The translations under genes were made by a program, and so were the position numbers. Positions 7,791 through 15,663 of a stretch of 50,409 nt of DNA are shown here, piece after piece (position 1 is the stretch's first letter; each line of letters begins with the position of its first letter). The DNA is from Chloroflexota bacterium (GTDB taxonomy: Bacteria; Chloroflexota; Anaerolineae; Anaerolineales; Villigracilaceae): assembly GCA_024224815.1 (NCBI GenBank), contig JAAENC010000801.1, positions 1-50,409 of the forward strand, in the 5' to 3' direction. Under the pieces are notes generated by a model. The model did not search any database. It was given only the letters and a program-made list of their open reading frames with translations, and was not told the DNA's origin.

Positions 7791-8303
7791 TTAGTGTAGC
7801 TTGTTTATATTATTATGAGATGGTACGGTAAATGTCTGTTCGCATGTCCCTGTGCCATCGTCAGAGTCATCAAAGCTCCAAGTGACTGTAAAGCCATCGC
7901 CGTTAGAAAAATCTTTATATTCAACGTCTACTTTTGCATATCCTGCGGCATTAGTGGTAGCTGTTCCCGAGAGCGGATTCGGTGAGATGATCGAGCCATC
8001 ATCACTAGAAAATGAAACGATATACTGCATGAGAATACCAGAAGTTGCCAGTGTGATTGTCACGCCACTGGTAACTGTGATCGGAGCTTTCTCTACGTTG
8101 CTTTCCAAATCTTCGTCATCGACGTCACAGGAGAGAGTATGTGGTGCCGCTGATAGCCTGCCCTGTGATGGAAGTTCACCAGCGGCTAATGCAGGTTTCG
8201 TCCACTCGGGGGTTAGCCCGGTCAGCGCTGTAGCGCCAATGACTGTGCCCAATACTTTCAGCGCGTCGCGGCGGGATAATTTGATTTCGTTTTCTTCTGT
8301 CAT
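7791..8303 (-). CDS. Tat-exported surface protein, unknown function
   Basis: From ATG 8303 this is a 170-residue protein. It starts with a twin-arginine signal: 'KLSRRDALKVLG', then a hydrophobic stretch 'TVIGATALTGL' and an AxA-like cleavage region. Directly after it comes 'PEWTKPALAAGELPSQGRLS'. I have the impression of similar W-x-KP...LP tracts in small Tat proteins next to PqqD/HPr-kinase-like genes, but this is from memory. The mature part is acidic, has two Cys that could pair, and is strand-rich with an Ig-like look ('VTVTWSFDDSDDGTG' region). A GGAGAT ribosome binding site precedes 8303; the longer frame start at 8369 would lie in the promoter and is rejected. It is transcribed alone from a promoter with a nine-C spacer. 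Confidence 0.78.
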   Translation of the reverse strand: MTEENEIKLSRRDALKVLGTVIGATALTGLTPEWTKPALAAGELPSQGRLSAAPHTLSCDVDDEDLESNVEKAPITVTSGVTITLATSGILMQYIVSFSSDDGSIISPNPLSGTATTNAAGYAKVDVEYKDFSNGDGFTVTWSFDDSDDGTGTCEQTFTVPSHNNINKLH

Positions 8304-8339
8304 TGAATATCTCCATTGCCTATACTTGGATTTGCGCCG

Positions 8340-8369
8340 ATTATACAGGGGGGGGGAGACAATTGTCAA
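8340..8369 (-). promoter_or_regulatory. promoter with nine-C homopolymer in the spacer
   Basis: On the minus strand TTGACA (8369-8364) and TATAAT (8345-8340) are 18 bases apart. Nine consecutive C (8356-8348) fill the middle of the spacer. The -35 box overlaps the last codons of lctP (stop at 8366-8368). The predicted start near 8333 gives a 30-base leader to ATG 8303. Slippage in the C-run would change the -35/-10 spacing. Confidence 0.7.
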
Positions 8370-9904
8370 TTTACAAAAAGGATCGTAATTGTTGTCAACA
8401 AGCTGATAAAAAGAACCAGCCCACCGCTGTACCCGATTACGGCTCTCATTACTTGGCCCTCTTCGCCTTCCATGCCAGCTGTGCTTGCGCCGACGATCAA
8501 TTTTGCGGGCGCGATCACAGAAGCCAGCCCAGCCCCCGACGTTTGGGCAGCCAGAATAATGGGCACGCTATAAGAGAGTAATTCAGCCGTACGCATTTGG
8601 AGCGCGGCAAAAACCACGTTTGAGTTGGTGTTTGAGCCTGTCATGAAGGCACCAATTCCTCCGATCCATGAGGCAAAAAATGGATAGGATTTTTCTGCGC
8701 TCTCAGCCAACCCTTGCGCTAAAGCCTCTGTCATGCCTGCTTGCTGCATCACGACCGCCATCGCTACCATTAGCGCAATACTCAGGCTTGAAGTTGTCAT
8801 TTTTCGCGCTGTTTGGCTCAAAATTTTCCTTCCCGTCCTCTTTTTATAAAGCCCCGCGCGTTGATAGATTACAAAAGCCGCCGCTGATGAATAAAGCAAA
8901 ATCGCCCCCGCATGTGTGAAAATGGGAATTGCTTTGTTGCTCCCGGCAGGAGAAATAAAACCTGTGGATGTGACTGTTTCAGGGAAATCTGTTTTGACAG
9001 AAATTTCCCCGAGCGCATCTTTTAACGGATTTGCTGAAGGGATTAGCAGAATAGAAGCTGTAATCAGAATTAAAATAAGATAGGCGGATAATGCGATCAG
9101 GAGTGGTTTTGCCTCGATACTTTTTTCATGTTTTGGGCTTGCTTCGCCCCAATAAGCAATGGCTACACCGACAATTAATCCTGCTATCCCACCCGCAAAA
9201 GAGCCGATATTCCACAGCCCCAGCTTTACCGCCACAAAATACTGCACGCCACCCATTGCGCCGCCGATAATTAACGCCTTTATGCCCAAACGTTTTACCG
9301 CGCCCCATCCATCTGCCGCGTGGACGACCATCAGGCCTGTGGGTAAGGCTGCCAAGCCCAAAAAAAGAGCGGATTCTGGTGCCAGGTATGCAGCATCCAG
9401 ATTTGTGGCAGAAATCAGCGCGTTAAAGGATGATCCCAGCGAGCCAAAGGTGACTGCCCAACCATGCCCGATTGTGGGGATAACGACTGCGGCGAGGGGC
9501 GAAAATCCTAATCCCACTAAAAGTGGCGCTGTAACGGCGACGGGAACCCCAAATCCGCCTGTGCCTTGCAAGAATGATGCGAAAATCCATCCGATCAAAA
9601 TGGCTTGCATCCCTTTGTCGCTAGTGAGTTGCCTTAAAGCTTCTCCGATTATTTCTATTGCCCCTGCCTCATCTGAAACGCGATAAAGAATATAGGCCGC
9701 CCAAATGATGAAGAGAACGTCAAAAGTGAGCAGAATGGCTTTGGCGTGGGCGTAGGCCAAAACCTGGGCATTTGCGCCATAAAATGCGAGTGCAATAACC
9801 ATCGCGATGAGATAGCCCGCCGCGCCCGCCCGTGCTGCCCCCCAGCGATAGCCGACCATGAGAATGAGAATGAGAACGATGGGGAGGAGAGCGAGAAGGA
9901 GCAT
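8366..9904 (-). CDS. lctP: L-lactate permease
   Basis: This 512-residue polytopic membrane protein belongs to the LctP family, which takes up lactate (and glycolate) with protons. Many membrane spans are visible. Family signatures include 'LQGTGGFGVPVAVTAPLLVG', 'GHGWAVTFGSLGSS', 'FMTGSNTNSNVVFAALQ' and 'QTSGAGLASVIAPAKLIVG'. It is near the lower end of family length but looks complete. The start at 9904 has only a poor ribosome binding site. Lactate dehydrogenase subunits are not adjacent. A tail fragment of a second permease survives at 5206-5418. The 3' end carries the -35 box of the Tat protein promoter. Confidence 0.92.
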   Translation of the reverse strand: MLLLALLPIVLILILMVGYRWGAARAGAAGYLIAMVIALAFYGANAQVLAYAHAKAILLTFDVLFIIWAAYILYRVSDEAGAIEIIGEALRQLTSDKGMQAILIGWIFASFLQGTGGFGVPVAVTAPLLVGLGFSPLAAVVIPTIGHGWAVTFGSLGSSFNALISATNLDAAYLAPESALFLGLAALPTGLMVVHAADGWGAVKRLGIKALIIGGAMGGVQYFVAVKLGLWNIGSFAGGIAGLIVGVAIAYWGEASPKHEKSIEAKPLLIALSAYLILILITASILLIPSANPLKDALGEISVKTDFPETVTSTGFISPAGSNKAIPIFTHAGAILLYSSAAAFVIYQRAGLYKKRTGRKILSQTARKMTTSSLSIALMVAMAVVMQQAGMTEALAQGLAESAEKSYPFFASWIGGIGAFMTGSNTNSNVVFAALQMRTAELLSYSVPIILAAQTSGAGLASVIAPAKLIVGASTAGMEGEEGQVMRAVIGYSGGLVLFISLLTTITILFVN

Positions 9905-10253
9905 ATTTGGGTTGAAGGTTGAATGAGCCTTGCGAAGGTTTTCTAAGGTAATTCATATTGGATTTACACTTCAACCTTCGCAAGGCTTTTTTAAGGTTGA
10001 AAGTTTTGGTAGGGATGACCCGTTTTGGTAAAAAGAGTGTTTTTTCTTTAATTCTAGTTACCAGACAGTTTTGTTTTTAGAGCTGATTGAGTAGCTTTGA
10101 GTATAGCGGAAAGCGCCACCTGCTCAATATAGTGGATGCGAATGTTGGCAAAGCGTCAGGTGACTAGAAAAAATTATATCGTAATAAAAGAGACCTGACA
10201 GGTTTTTGAAACCTGTCAGGTCTGCTGTGTTTGTACTATCTTCTCTTTAATTT
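9905..10253. other. 349-base intergenic region with inverted repeat
   Basis: No gene is visible. Arms at 9927-9940 (GCCTTGCGAAGGTT) and 9973-9986 (its complement) form a 14-bp stem with a 32-base loop. On the plus strand this is followed by six T (9987-9992), as in a terminator. On the minus strand it lies in the presumed leader of lctP. Each arm also contains the near-palindrome CCTTGCGAAGG. The rest of the gap holds only the hairpin at 10191-10223. Confidence 0.5.
10191..10223 (-). terminator. 15-bp palindromic terminator after the CPBP protease gene
   Basis: AGACCTGACAGGTTT at 10191-10205 pairs perfectly with 10209-10223 around a TTG loop. On the minus strand it is followed by CTTTTATT. 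It probably terminates the gene ending at 10254. The ACCTGTCAGGT palindrome is of a kind that recurs in intergenic DNA. Confidence 0.65.
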
Positions 10254-11135
10254 CTACTCTCTATTACTGTACCAATAGATCAATGCTGTGCCAAGAACTA
10301 AGCCGGGAAGCAGAACCAATCCCGCTTCGGGGCCAAATGCGCCGCCAGTGATGAGTTCTGGGCCATCTACGCTGATGCGTGTTAGGGTAAATCCATCCGT
10401 GCCGCTAACGGGGAAACCGAAGACTACGCCCTCGAAGAAATTCCAGCCGATATGTAAACCGATGGGGAGCCAAAGTTGCTTTGTGCGCACATAGCCGTAA
10501 GCAAGAAAAATGCCTGCAAGAAAGATGCCGACTGTGCTGATCCAGGTTGCGTTGGGATTACCGGCATGTAAAATTCCGAAGACGGCAGAGGAGATGATAA
10601 TGCCCCAGGGTAGATTTATTCCGTCGGCGAGATTCTGAAGTTGGTAGCCGCGGCTGAGGAGTTCTTCGTTCCATCCGACGAGGATGAAAACGGCGAGCAT
10701 GCCGAGCAAGTTTAGGGTCACGGATGATGCGGATTCAAATTCCCAGGCAAATCCTTCGAAGGTGATCCATCCCAACACGGACATGATGAGATAGATAAAT
10801 CCCATCATCAGAAAAGTGATGCCGATGCCTGCGAGTAGGTCAACCCACATCTTTTTATCGACTTTGAGACCGAGGCTGGTAAAGCTGCGTTTATCAAGCC
10901 AGCGGCGGGCGATGAAAACGGAGAGGGTCATTACGATGAGATTAACAAGCTGACCGCGCAGAGCGCCGCCGCTCCAGAAAGGGAAAAGTACTTTGGATGC
11001 TGCGCCCGTGACCATTCCGATGGGAATCATGATGAGCAGGTGGACGAGGAGACGCCACCCTGCACGGAGCCGAGGCTCGTCGGGTGAGATGAATATTTTT
11101 GTAAAAAAAGAACGGAACTTGCTTTCAATGGTCAT
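10254..11135 (-). CDS. CPBP-family intramembrane metalloprotease
   Basis: This 293-residue protein with about eight membrane segments carries the three CPBP (CAAX protease/Abi) motifs in order. They are a double glutamate, 'WNEELLSRGYQLQNL' (near residue 160), then 'FGILHAGNPNAT', then 'IGLHIGWNFFEG' (near residue 240), which supplies the second His and Asn. Bacterial members cleave proteins in the membrane; some act in bacteriocin immunity or signalling. AAGGAG lies at a good distance before ATG 11135. Its substrate is unknown. A PspC-domain gene upstream on the same strand has its own terminator, so co-transcription is unlikely. Confidence 0.88.
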   Translation of the reverse strand: MTIESKFRSFFTKIFISPDEPRLRAGWRLLVHLLIMIPIGMVTGAASKVLFPFWSGGALRGQLVNLIVMTLSVFIARRWLDKRSFTSLGLKVDKKMWVDLLAGIGITFLMMGFIYLIMSVLGWITFEGFAWEFESASSVTLNLLGMLAVFILVGWNEELLSRGYQLQNLADGINLPWGIIISSAVFGILHAGNPNATWISTVGIFLAGIFLAYGYVRTKQLWLPIGLHIGWNFFEGVVFGFPVSGTDGFTLTRISVDGPELITGGAFGPEAGLVLLPGLVLGTALIYWYSNRE

Positions 11136-11159
11136 ATTTACTCCTTTTGGGTAATAACT

Positions 11160-11191
11160 AAGCCGCTAATCTGTTGTGAGATTAGCGGCTT
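11160..11191 (-). terminator. terminator after the PspC-domain gene
   Basis: A 13-bp perfect stem (11160-11172 with 11179-11191, loop GTTGTG) lies directly after the stop codon at 11196. Confidence 0.75.
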
Positions 11192-11195
11192 GAAA

Positions 11196-11399
11196 TTAAT
11201 TGGCTTTGGGAATTACGATCGCGGCAATGAGATAAGCCGCGATACCGGGCACACCGCCAGGCAGGGTGGCGATTACAAAGGCGAGCCGGAGCCAGAATGG
11301 GTTAATCCCGTAAAATTCTGCGACACCGCCGCAAACACCCGCAAAAACGCGATTTCTTCGTGAGCGGCGCAATTCGGGTCTATTTTCTTCTGTAGTCAT
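11196..11399 (-). CDS. PspC-domain membrane protein
   Basis: This 67-residue protein is essentially one PspC domain: 'RSRRNRVFAGVCGGVAEFYG' followed by 'INPFWLRLAFVIATLPGG' and a second hydrophobic helix ending in 'IVIPKAN'. Stand-alone PspC proteins are common and are thought to respond to envelope stress, by analogy with the phage-shock system. No pspA gene is visible nearby. An AAAGGAG ribosome binding site precedes ATG 11399, and a terminator follows. Confidence 0.88.
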   Translation of the reverse strand: MTTEENRPELRRSRRNRVFAGVCGGVAEFYGINPFWLRLAFVIATLPGGVPGIAAYLIAAIVIPKAN

Positions 11400-11482
11400 T
11401 ATTTTCTCCTTTAAGTTATTTCTTCACCGTAATATACGGTGTTGGGGAGATAGAAGTTGCTCAGTTTCTAGACAGAAGAAAG

Positions 11483-11932
11483 TTATTTCTTTTTATCCCA
11501 CTTTTGGACAGCTTGCAGAACTGCATTGTGCAAAGCTTCATTGGGGATATCTTCAATTCTGTCATATTTTTCCCCATTAACCCAGATTTCTAATGTGCCA
11601 GAGTCGCTTGTTCCGAGATCAACTTTTACTGAACTCAATTGTGGATCATCTTTAAGTAGCGCGTGAAGGATGTCTTCAATTTGCTCGGCAAAAGGGGCTG
11701 CAAGGCGTTCGCCCTCATCATAGTTGTATAGCGTAACACCTTCACCCTCGGCAAGAGTAGCTTCCATTGTCTCTTTTGGCGGAGAGGATTTCATCCATTC
11801 CGGCTTTTCTTCTGGTGAATTAGCTTTGGTTAAGTTGACTTGACGAGATTGAAGAACTAGCGCAACAATAATCCCCAGGATTACGACGATTGCGATTGCG
11901 CCGATTATGAAAATGCTAATTGGAATTTGCAT
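11483..11932 (-). CDS. membrane-anchored small protein, unknown
   Basis: This 149-residue protein starts with one hydrophobic helix (about residues 4-27, 'FIIGAIAIVVILGIIVALV'). A charged soluble region of about 115 residues follows, containing 'LEIWVNGEKYDRIEDIPNEA' near the C terminus. The soluble part looks like a small alpha/beta fold facing the cytoplasm or the outside. I do not recognise the family with certainty. A ribosome binding site (AAAGGA) lies before ATG 11932. Its neighbours give no functional clue. Confidence 0.75.
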   Translation of the reverse strand: MQIPISIFIIGAIAIVVILGIIVALVLQSRQVNLTKANSPEEKPEWMKSSPPKETMEATLAEGEGVTLYNYDEGERLAAPFAEQIEDILHALLKDDPQLSSVKVDLGTSDSGTLEIWVNGEKYDRIEDIPNEALHNAVLQAVQKWDKKK

Positions 11933-12061
11933 GGAATTGTCCTTTTTTATAAGCTGCGAAGATAATTCAGAAACTTATGTTGAGATAGGCTTTCTAAGAT
12001 TATACGGCAAAAATGCGCAATTTTTCATTAAATACAACCCATCAAGATAAAAATCGTCGAG

Positions 12062-12195
12062 GAGTGCATTGCATCCCTAAGGATGCGTTGCACTGTGGGG
12101 CTTGCAAAATGAATTTGAATTTAGAAACCCGACTTGCAATATCATGCCCTTGTGGTACGCACTTTCCGCTCCGCTACAAGTGCAACGCAATTCTT
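12062..12195 (-). repeat. dispersed repeat element, copy B (inverted relative to copy A)
   Basis: This is the reverse-complement partner of 5056-5180. 12127-12195 match over 69 bases with one mismatch, and 12081-12098 match exactly. The left end is a hairpin, GTGCATTGCATCC / GGATGCGTTGCAC (12064-12093). It occupies most of the 314-base gap 11933-12246, which otherwise holds nothing I can identify. Confidence 0.85.
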
Positions 12196-12246
12196 TCTTG
12201 TTTTATTGAATGACAAGAGCAGTTATTCGAGTTCCTTTTCTCTTAT

Positions 12247-13020
12247 TTACGCTCTCTTTAAATACAAGCCATCAGGATCAAGTTCTTCATATAAAATACG
12301 CAATTCTTCATCGCTGGGCGGCTCAGTAACTTTTAATTCAGCAGCGACCTTTAAATCCCAGCCGGTATTTTCTATGGCTTTTTCGGCTTTTTGCTCAGGG
12401 TGCAAAGCCGTGAGAGTTAACTCACCATTTTCGTCCGGTTCCATCATCCCAATATCGGTGATGATGGCAAGCGGGCCACCCCCGCGCACGCCAGAAGCTT
12501 CTCGTTCTTCTCGCCCATTCAGGAAGCCAGCCGAAGTCATAAAGTCTACTTTTTCTGGGAAACGGCGTTTTTGGTGCGGGGTCATAATATAACAGCGATT
12601 TGCCCATGCCGAGATCAATTCTGCGCCGCCAGAGCCGGGTAGGCGTACTTTGGGGTGCTCATAATCATCTCCGACGATGGTGGCGTTGATATTGCCAAAA
12701 CGGTCAATTTGTGCGCCGCCTAAAAAGCCCACGTCTACGTTGCCGCGCTGGAGATAATTGGCAAAAATATCATACATCGAGCAGATCGAGAGCGCGCCGC
12801 TGACCAAAGTCGGGTCGCCGATCGAAAGTGGTAAGCGGGCAGGGTCTGCGCCAATTACACCGGCTTCGTAGATCATGGTGATATTTGGTGCATGGGTGCG
12901 TTTGGCAAGATTGCAAGCCAAATTGGGCTGCCCTACGCCCACAAAAACTACATCTTCGTCGCGTAACATGCGGGCAGAGTTGACGATCATTAATTCGGCA
13001 GAAGAAAATGTTTTGGTCAT
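12247..13020 (-). CDS. CoA-transferase subunit B (glutaconate-type)
   Basis: This 257-residue protein is the beta subunit of a class I CoA-transferase (GctB-like). It transfers CoA between carboxylic acids through a glutamyl-CoA thioester. The catalytic glutamate is expected in 'MIYEAGVIGADPARLP', near residue 52. Other family features are 'VFVGVGQPNLACNLAKRTHA', 'VGFLGGAQIDRFGNIN' and 'LPGSGGAELISAWANR'. The alpha subunit is not next to it: the only candidate in the window is at 32943-33845, about 20 kb away on the same strand. An alpha/beta hydrolase gene lies 14 bases upstream and probably shares its transcript. The acid substrate is unknown. Confidence 0.9.
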   Translation of the reverse strand: MTKTFSSAELMIVNSARMLRDEDVVFVGVGQPNLACNLAKRTHAPNITMIYEAGVIGADPARLPLSIGDPTLVSGALSICSMYDIFANYLQRGNVDVGFLGGAQIDRFGNINATIVGDDYEHPKVRLPGSGGAELISAWANRCYIMTPHQKRRFPEKVDFMTSAGFLNGREEREASGVRGGGPLAIITDIGMMEPDENGELTLTALHPEQKAEKAIENTGWDLKVAAELKVTEPPSDEELRILYEELDPDGLYLKRA

Positions 13021-13034
13021 GGTATTTCCTTGTT

Positions 13035-13874
13035 TTATGCAGGTTTTATAAAATTTCGGATTTCATTTGCTACAGCTTCCGGCTCTTCTAAGGGAAGAAG
13101 ATGCGTGCTTTTTGGGATGGTGAGAATCTTTGCGCTTGATAATTTTTTCTTGACTAATTTGGCTGCGCTTTCGTAGAAAGTATCTGTTTCTGCGCCCCGG
13201 ATAATGAGCAGGGGTGGCGTTAAATTGGGCAGATTCTGCCACAGTTCCATATCCCGCCAAACGCCGGTTACGTAAATTTGGACTTCCCATTCAGCAGAAT
13301 AGCAGAGCTGATAACGCCCATCGTCAAGCGGACAAGTGATCCCGTTAACGTAGGCTTGGAGCGCTTTGTCGCTAAAATAGCGAAAAACTCTTTTTTTGCG
13401 ATAACCACGAATCATCATCTCGCGATTATTGAAAACACGCCTGCGTCGTTGTGCAGCAGGGACAAGGGGATGTGTCTTGTGAGCAAGATTTAACGCACGA
13501 ATGATCTTATAAAGACGAATAAAATATGGCGGAAACAAGACGGGGTCAAGCAAGATTACGCGAGAAAAACGTTCGGGTTCACGTAGCGCAGCCCTCAGGA
13601 TAGCTATCCCGCCCATAGAGTGGCCGATGGCAATCGGCTTATCCAATTTTTGCTCATCCATAAAGCGGAGCAAATCATCGCTGAGGGGATGCCAATCTTT
13701 TATTTTATCTGCTTGGGCGTTATCCCATAATGGGCGTTGGCGGATGGCATTGATTTGGTAGTCACTAAGCAAATCAAAGAGAGGGGTATAGCAATCGGGC
13801 GGATAGCCGTTGGCGTGCGCAAAGAGGAGGGGGTGGCCCTTGTTATATTTTTTATGGGGGATGGATGAAAGCAT
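13035..13874 (-). CDS. alpha/beta-fold hydrolase
   Basis: This 279-residue protein has an alpha/beta hydrolase layout. 'PLLFAHANGYPPDCYTPLF' is the oxyanion-hole strand, and the nucleophile elbow 'AIGHSMGGIAIL' has Ser near residue 87. An acid follows in 'LLIIRGAETDTFYE', and the catalytic His lies in 'PKSTHLLPLEEPE' near residue 260. Substrates of this class are esters, thioesters or similar. It sits between a K+ channel-like gene (3-base gap at 13875-13877) and the CoA-transferase B gene. A thioester or acyl substrate is plausible but unproven. Confidence 0.88.
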   Translation of the reverse strand: MLSSIPHKKYNKGHPLLFAHANGYPPDCYTPLFDLLSDYQINAIRQRPLWDNAQADKIKDWHPLSDDLLRFMDEQKLDKPIAIGHSMGGIAILRAALREPERFSRVILLDPVLFPPYFIRLYKIIRALNLAHKTHPLVPAAQRRRRVFNNREMMIRGYRKKRVFRYFSDKALQAYVNGITCPLDDGRYQLCYSAEWEVQIYVTGVWRDMELWQNLPNLTPPLLIIRGAETDTFYESAAKLVKKKLSSAKILTIPKSTHLLPLEEPEAVANEIRNFIKPA

Positions 13875-13877
13875 GGG

Positions 13878-14909
13878 TTATTGGTTGGCGTGTACAACCC
13901 GGCTGATTCTGTCTGGGTGACCAAGAATAGCGATAACATCTGCTTTTTGTAAAATGCGTATGCCTGCGGGGTGCATATCTACTTCGCCATGACGCCGTAA
14001 GAGAACTACGCTTACGTCAAAGTCATTTTCTATTTTGGCTACAGACATTTGTTTTAGCTTTGAGCCTTTTTCGATACGCATTTTTGCCAGACTTAGCGCT
14101 TCGCCTTCTACGGTGATCGGGCGTGTGATCTCTATGCCTGCAGATGCGGCTGCAAATGCCGGCGCAGAAATGCTGGTTGCGCTAAATGCCTTGAAGCCAA
14201 ATTGTGAACTAATTGATTTGGCAAACTCATCATCAAAAATACGCAAAACAACATTGATCTTGGGGTTAAGGCTGCGTGCCTTGACCGCAATTTGGAGATT
14301 CAGAGAATCTGCTTGCATACAAAGTGTGATGGTATGGGCTTTGTGTATCCCTGCTTTTTCTAGTGTCGATTGTAAAGATGCGTCGTCTTGGATGACGGGA
14401 ATGCCCATCTCTCTGACTGCATCAATCAGATGGTCTTTGGGGTCAATTTCTATGACAGCGATTTTTTTTCTGAGATTATTCAGGTGTTCTGTAACCCGAA
14501 AGCCAAGATGCCCCAAACCAACCAGAATTGTATGGTTTTCAAAAGTAGATGCAATAGCCATTTCCCATTCCTTATTTCTTGAGTTTCTATTAAAGAGCAT
14601 GATCCCAAAATCAGCAAGACCTTGTGCGAGAATGCCAAGCCCGATTAGCGGCATGATGAAGTAAAAAGCCTCTAAAAGTGGGTGTGTAGGAAACTCGCCA
14701 CTGGGTTGCAAAAAAGAGAGTGTTAATACCAAGTAGACGGCTTCTGAATAATCGTGTAGTGGTTCACCTATACTGAGTGCTATTTTTTGGTAAAGCGCAC
14801 CACCCCCCAGCATTGTCGCGATAAAAACCAATAAGGGTCCACGAAACTCTCTTAATAAGAGTTTTGTGTCACGCCACGATGCTTGCCATCTTCTTCGTCT
14901 CTTTTTCAT
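13878..14909 (-). CDS. TrkA-N/RCK-domain channel-like protein
   Basis: This 343-residue protein has two membrane helices flanking a pore-loop-like region in the first ~100 residues, then an NAD-binding RCK/TrkA-N domain beginning 'HTILVGLGHLGFRVTEHL' (near residue 130), then a TrkA-C-like tail. The order matches bacterial Kch/MthK-type channels. However, the segment where TVGYG would lie reads 'YLVLTLSFLQPSGEFP', with no recognisable K+ selectivity filter. It may be a degenerate or non-selective member. It lies in a tight minus-strand series with the PP2C gene upstream (3-base gap at 14910-14912). Confidence 0.82.
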   Translation of the reverse strand: MKKRRRRWQASWRDTKLLLREFRGPLLVFIATMLGGGALYQKIALSIGEPLHDYSEAVYLVLTLSFLQPSGEFPTHPLLEAFYFIMPLIGLGILAQGLADFGIMLFNRNSRNKEWEMAIASTFENHTILVGLGHLGFRVTEHLNNLRKKIAVIEIDPKDHLIDAVREMGIPVIQDDASLQSTLEKAGIHKAHTITLCMQADSLNLQIAVKARSLNPKINVVLRIFDDEFAKSISSQFGFKAFSATSISAPAFAAASAGIEITRPITVEGEALSLAKMRIEKGSKLKQMSVAKIENDFDVSVVLLRRHGEVDMHPAGIRILQKADVIAILGHPDRISRVVHANQ

Positions 14910-14912
14910 TTT

Positions 14913-15626
14913 TTATACAGCCCCAAGCGGAACCTCTACGCTCATTCTACGAATATTATCGCCTTCTTCGGATGTAACACGGAGAACAACCACACTAATA
15001 TCATCTGCTGGGCGGTTGTCATCCAGTCGGATAGCATGCGCGAGCAAAGAGTCTGCGATTTCTTGCGGAGAAGGGTTTTCTTGGTCATCGAGCATCGCCT
15101 GGATCGCAGAGCTAATATCCATTGCTTGCCCTGTCCGTTTTCCCGCGTGTGTAAGTCCGTCTGTGTAAATAACAATGGTTAATCCGGGTTCTAAAGCGAT
15201 TTCGCTGATCGAAGGGCGAATATTGCGCGCAATGCCTATTGGCGAGCTATCCGTTTTTAGCATATCCAATTGCTCGCCATGACAAATATACGTAGGCGCA
15301 GGGTTATTACGCGAGAGCACCACGGTTTTTGTTTTGAGATCAATAGAAGCGATATTAAGTGTAGAAGAAACTTTGCCCATCTTCTCTGTATATAAATAAT
15401 CTGATGCAGCGCGTGCTGCGGCGCCATCTCGTACGCCTTCAGCGAGTAGCCCGATTACTTTGCGCACAACCATCATCGAGATCGCTTTTGCACCTCGCCC
15501 AGATGTTTGTCCATCTGCCAAAACAACAGAAAGTCCGCCATTAGGGCGTTCAATGACTTCAAAAGTATCGCCACTTTTTGAAACCGCATATTTCTTTATT
15601 TTTGCTACAGCAATTTTGATTTCCAT
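14913..15626 (-). CDS. PP2C/SpoIIE-type serine phosphatase
   Basis: From ATG 15626 this is a 237-residue protein phosphatase of the PPM family (SpoIIE-like, no sensor domain). Metal-binding motifs include 'GLSVVLADGQTSGRGA' near residue 35, 'IVIYTDGLTHAGKR' near 158, and 'DDNRPADDISVVVLRV' near 210. Such enzymes often dephosphorylate anti-anti-sigma factors in partner-switching circuits; no partner gene is adjacent. The frame is open to 15698, but the 15626 start begins directly at the conserved domain. It also has a TACAAT -10 box seven bases upstream, consistent with leaderless expression. It leads the series PP2C, channel, hydrolase, CoA-transferase B. Confidence 0.85.
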   Translation of the reverse strand: MEIKIAVAKIKKYAVSKSGDTFEVIERPNGGLSVVLADGQTSGRGAKAISMMVVRKVIGLLAEGVRDGAAARAASDYLYTEKMGKVSSTLNIASIDLKTKTVVLSRNNPAPTYICHGEQLDMLKTDSSPIGIARNIRPSISEIALEPGLTIVIYTDGLTHAGKRTGQAMDISSAIQAMLDDQENPSPQEIADSLLAHAIRLDDNRPADDISVVVLRVTSEEGDNIRRMSVEVPLGAV

Positions 15627-15633
15627 GTCCTGA

Positions 15634-15663
15634 ATTGTACAACAAAAAAACTCATTCTGTGAA
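15634..15663 (-). promoter_or_regulatory. probable leaderless promoter for the PP2C gene
   Basis: On the minus strand TTCACA (15663-15658) and TACAAT (15639-15634) are 18 bases apart. The -10 box ends seven bases before ATG 15626. Confidence 0.5.

Noticed and set aside
8304-8369. N-terminal extension of the Tat protein to 8369
   Set aside because: It covers the promoter and the C-run; ATG 8303 has a GGAGAT site and places the twin-arginine motif normally.
7852-8388. 178-codon plus-strand ORF
   Set aside because: It is the antisense shadow of the Tat protein gene; there is no signal, domain or ribosome site.
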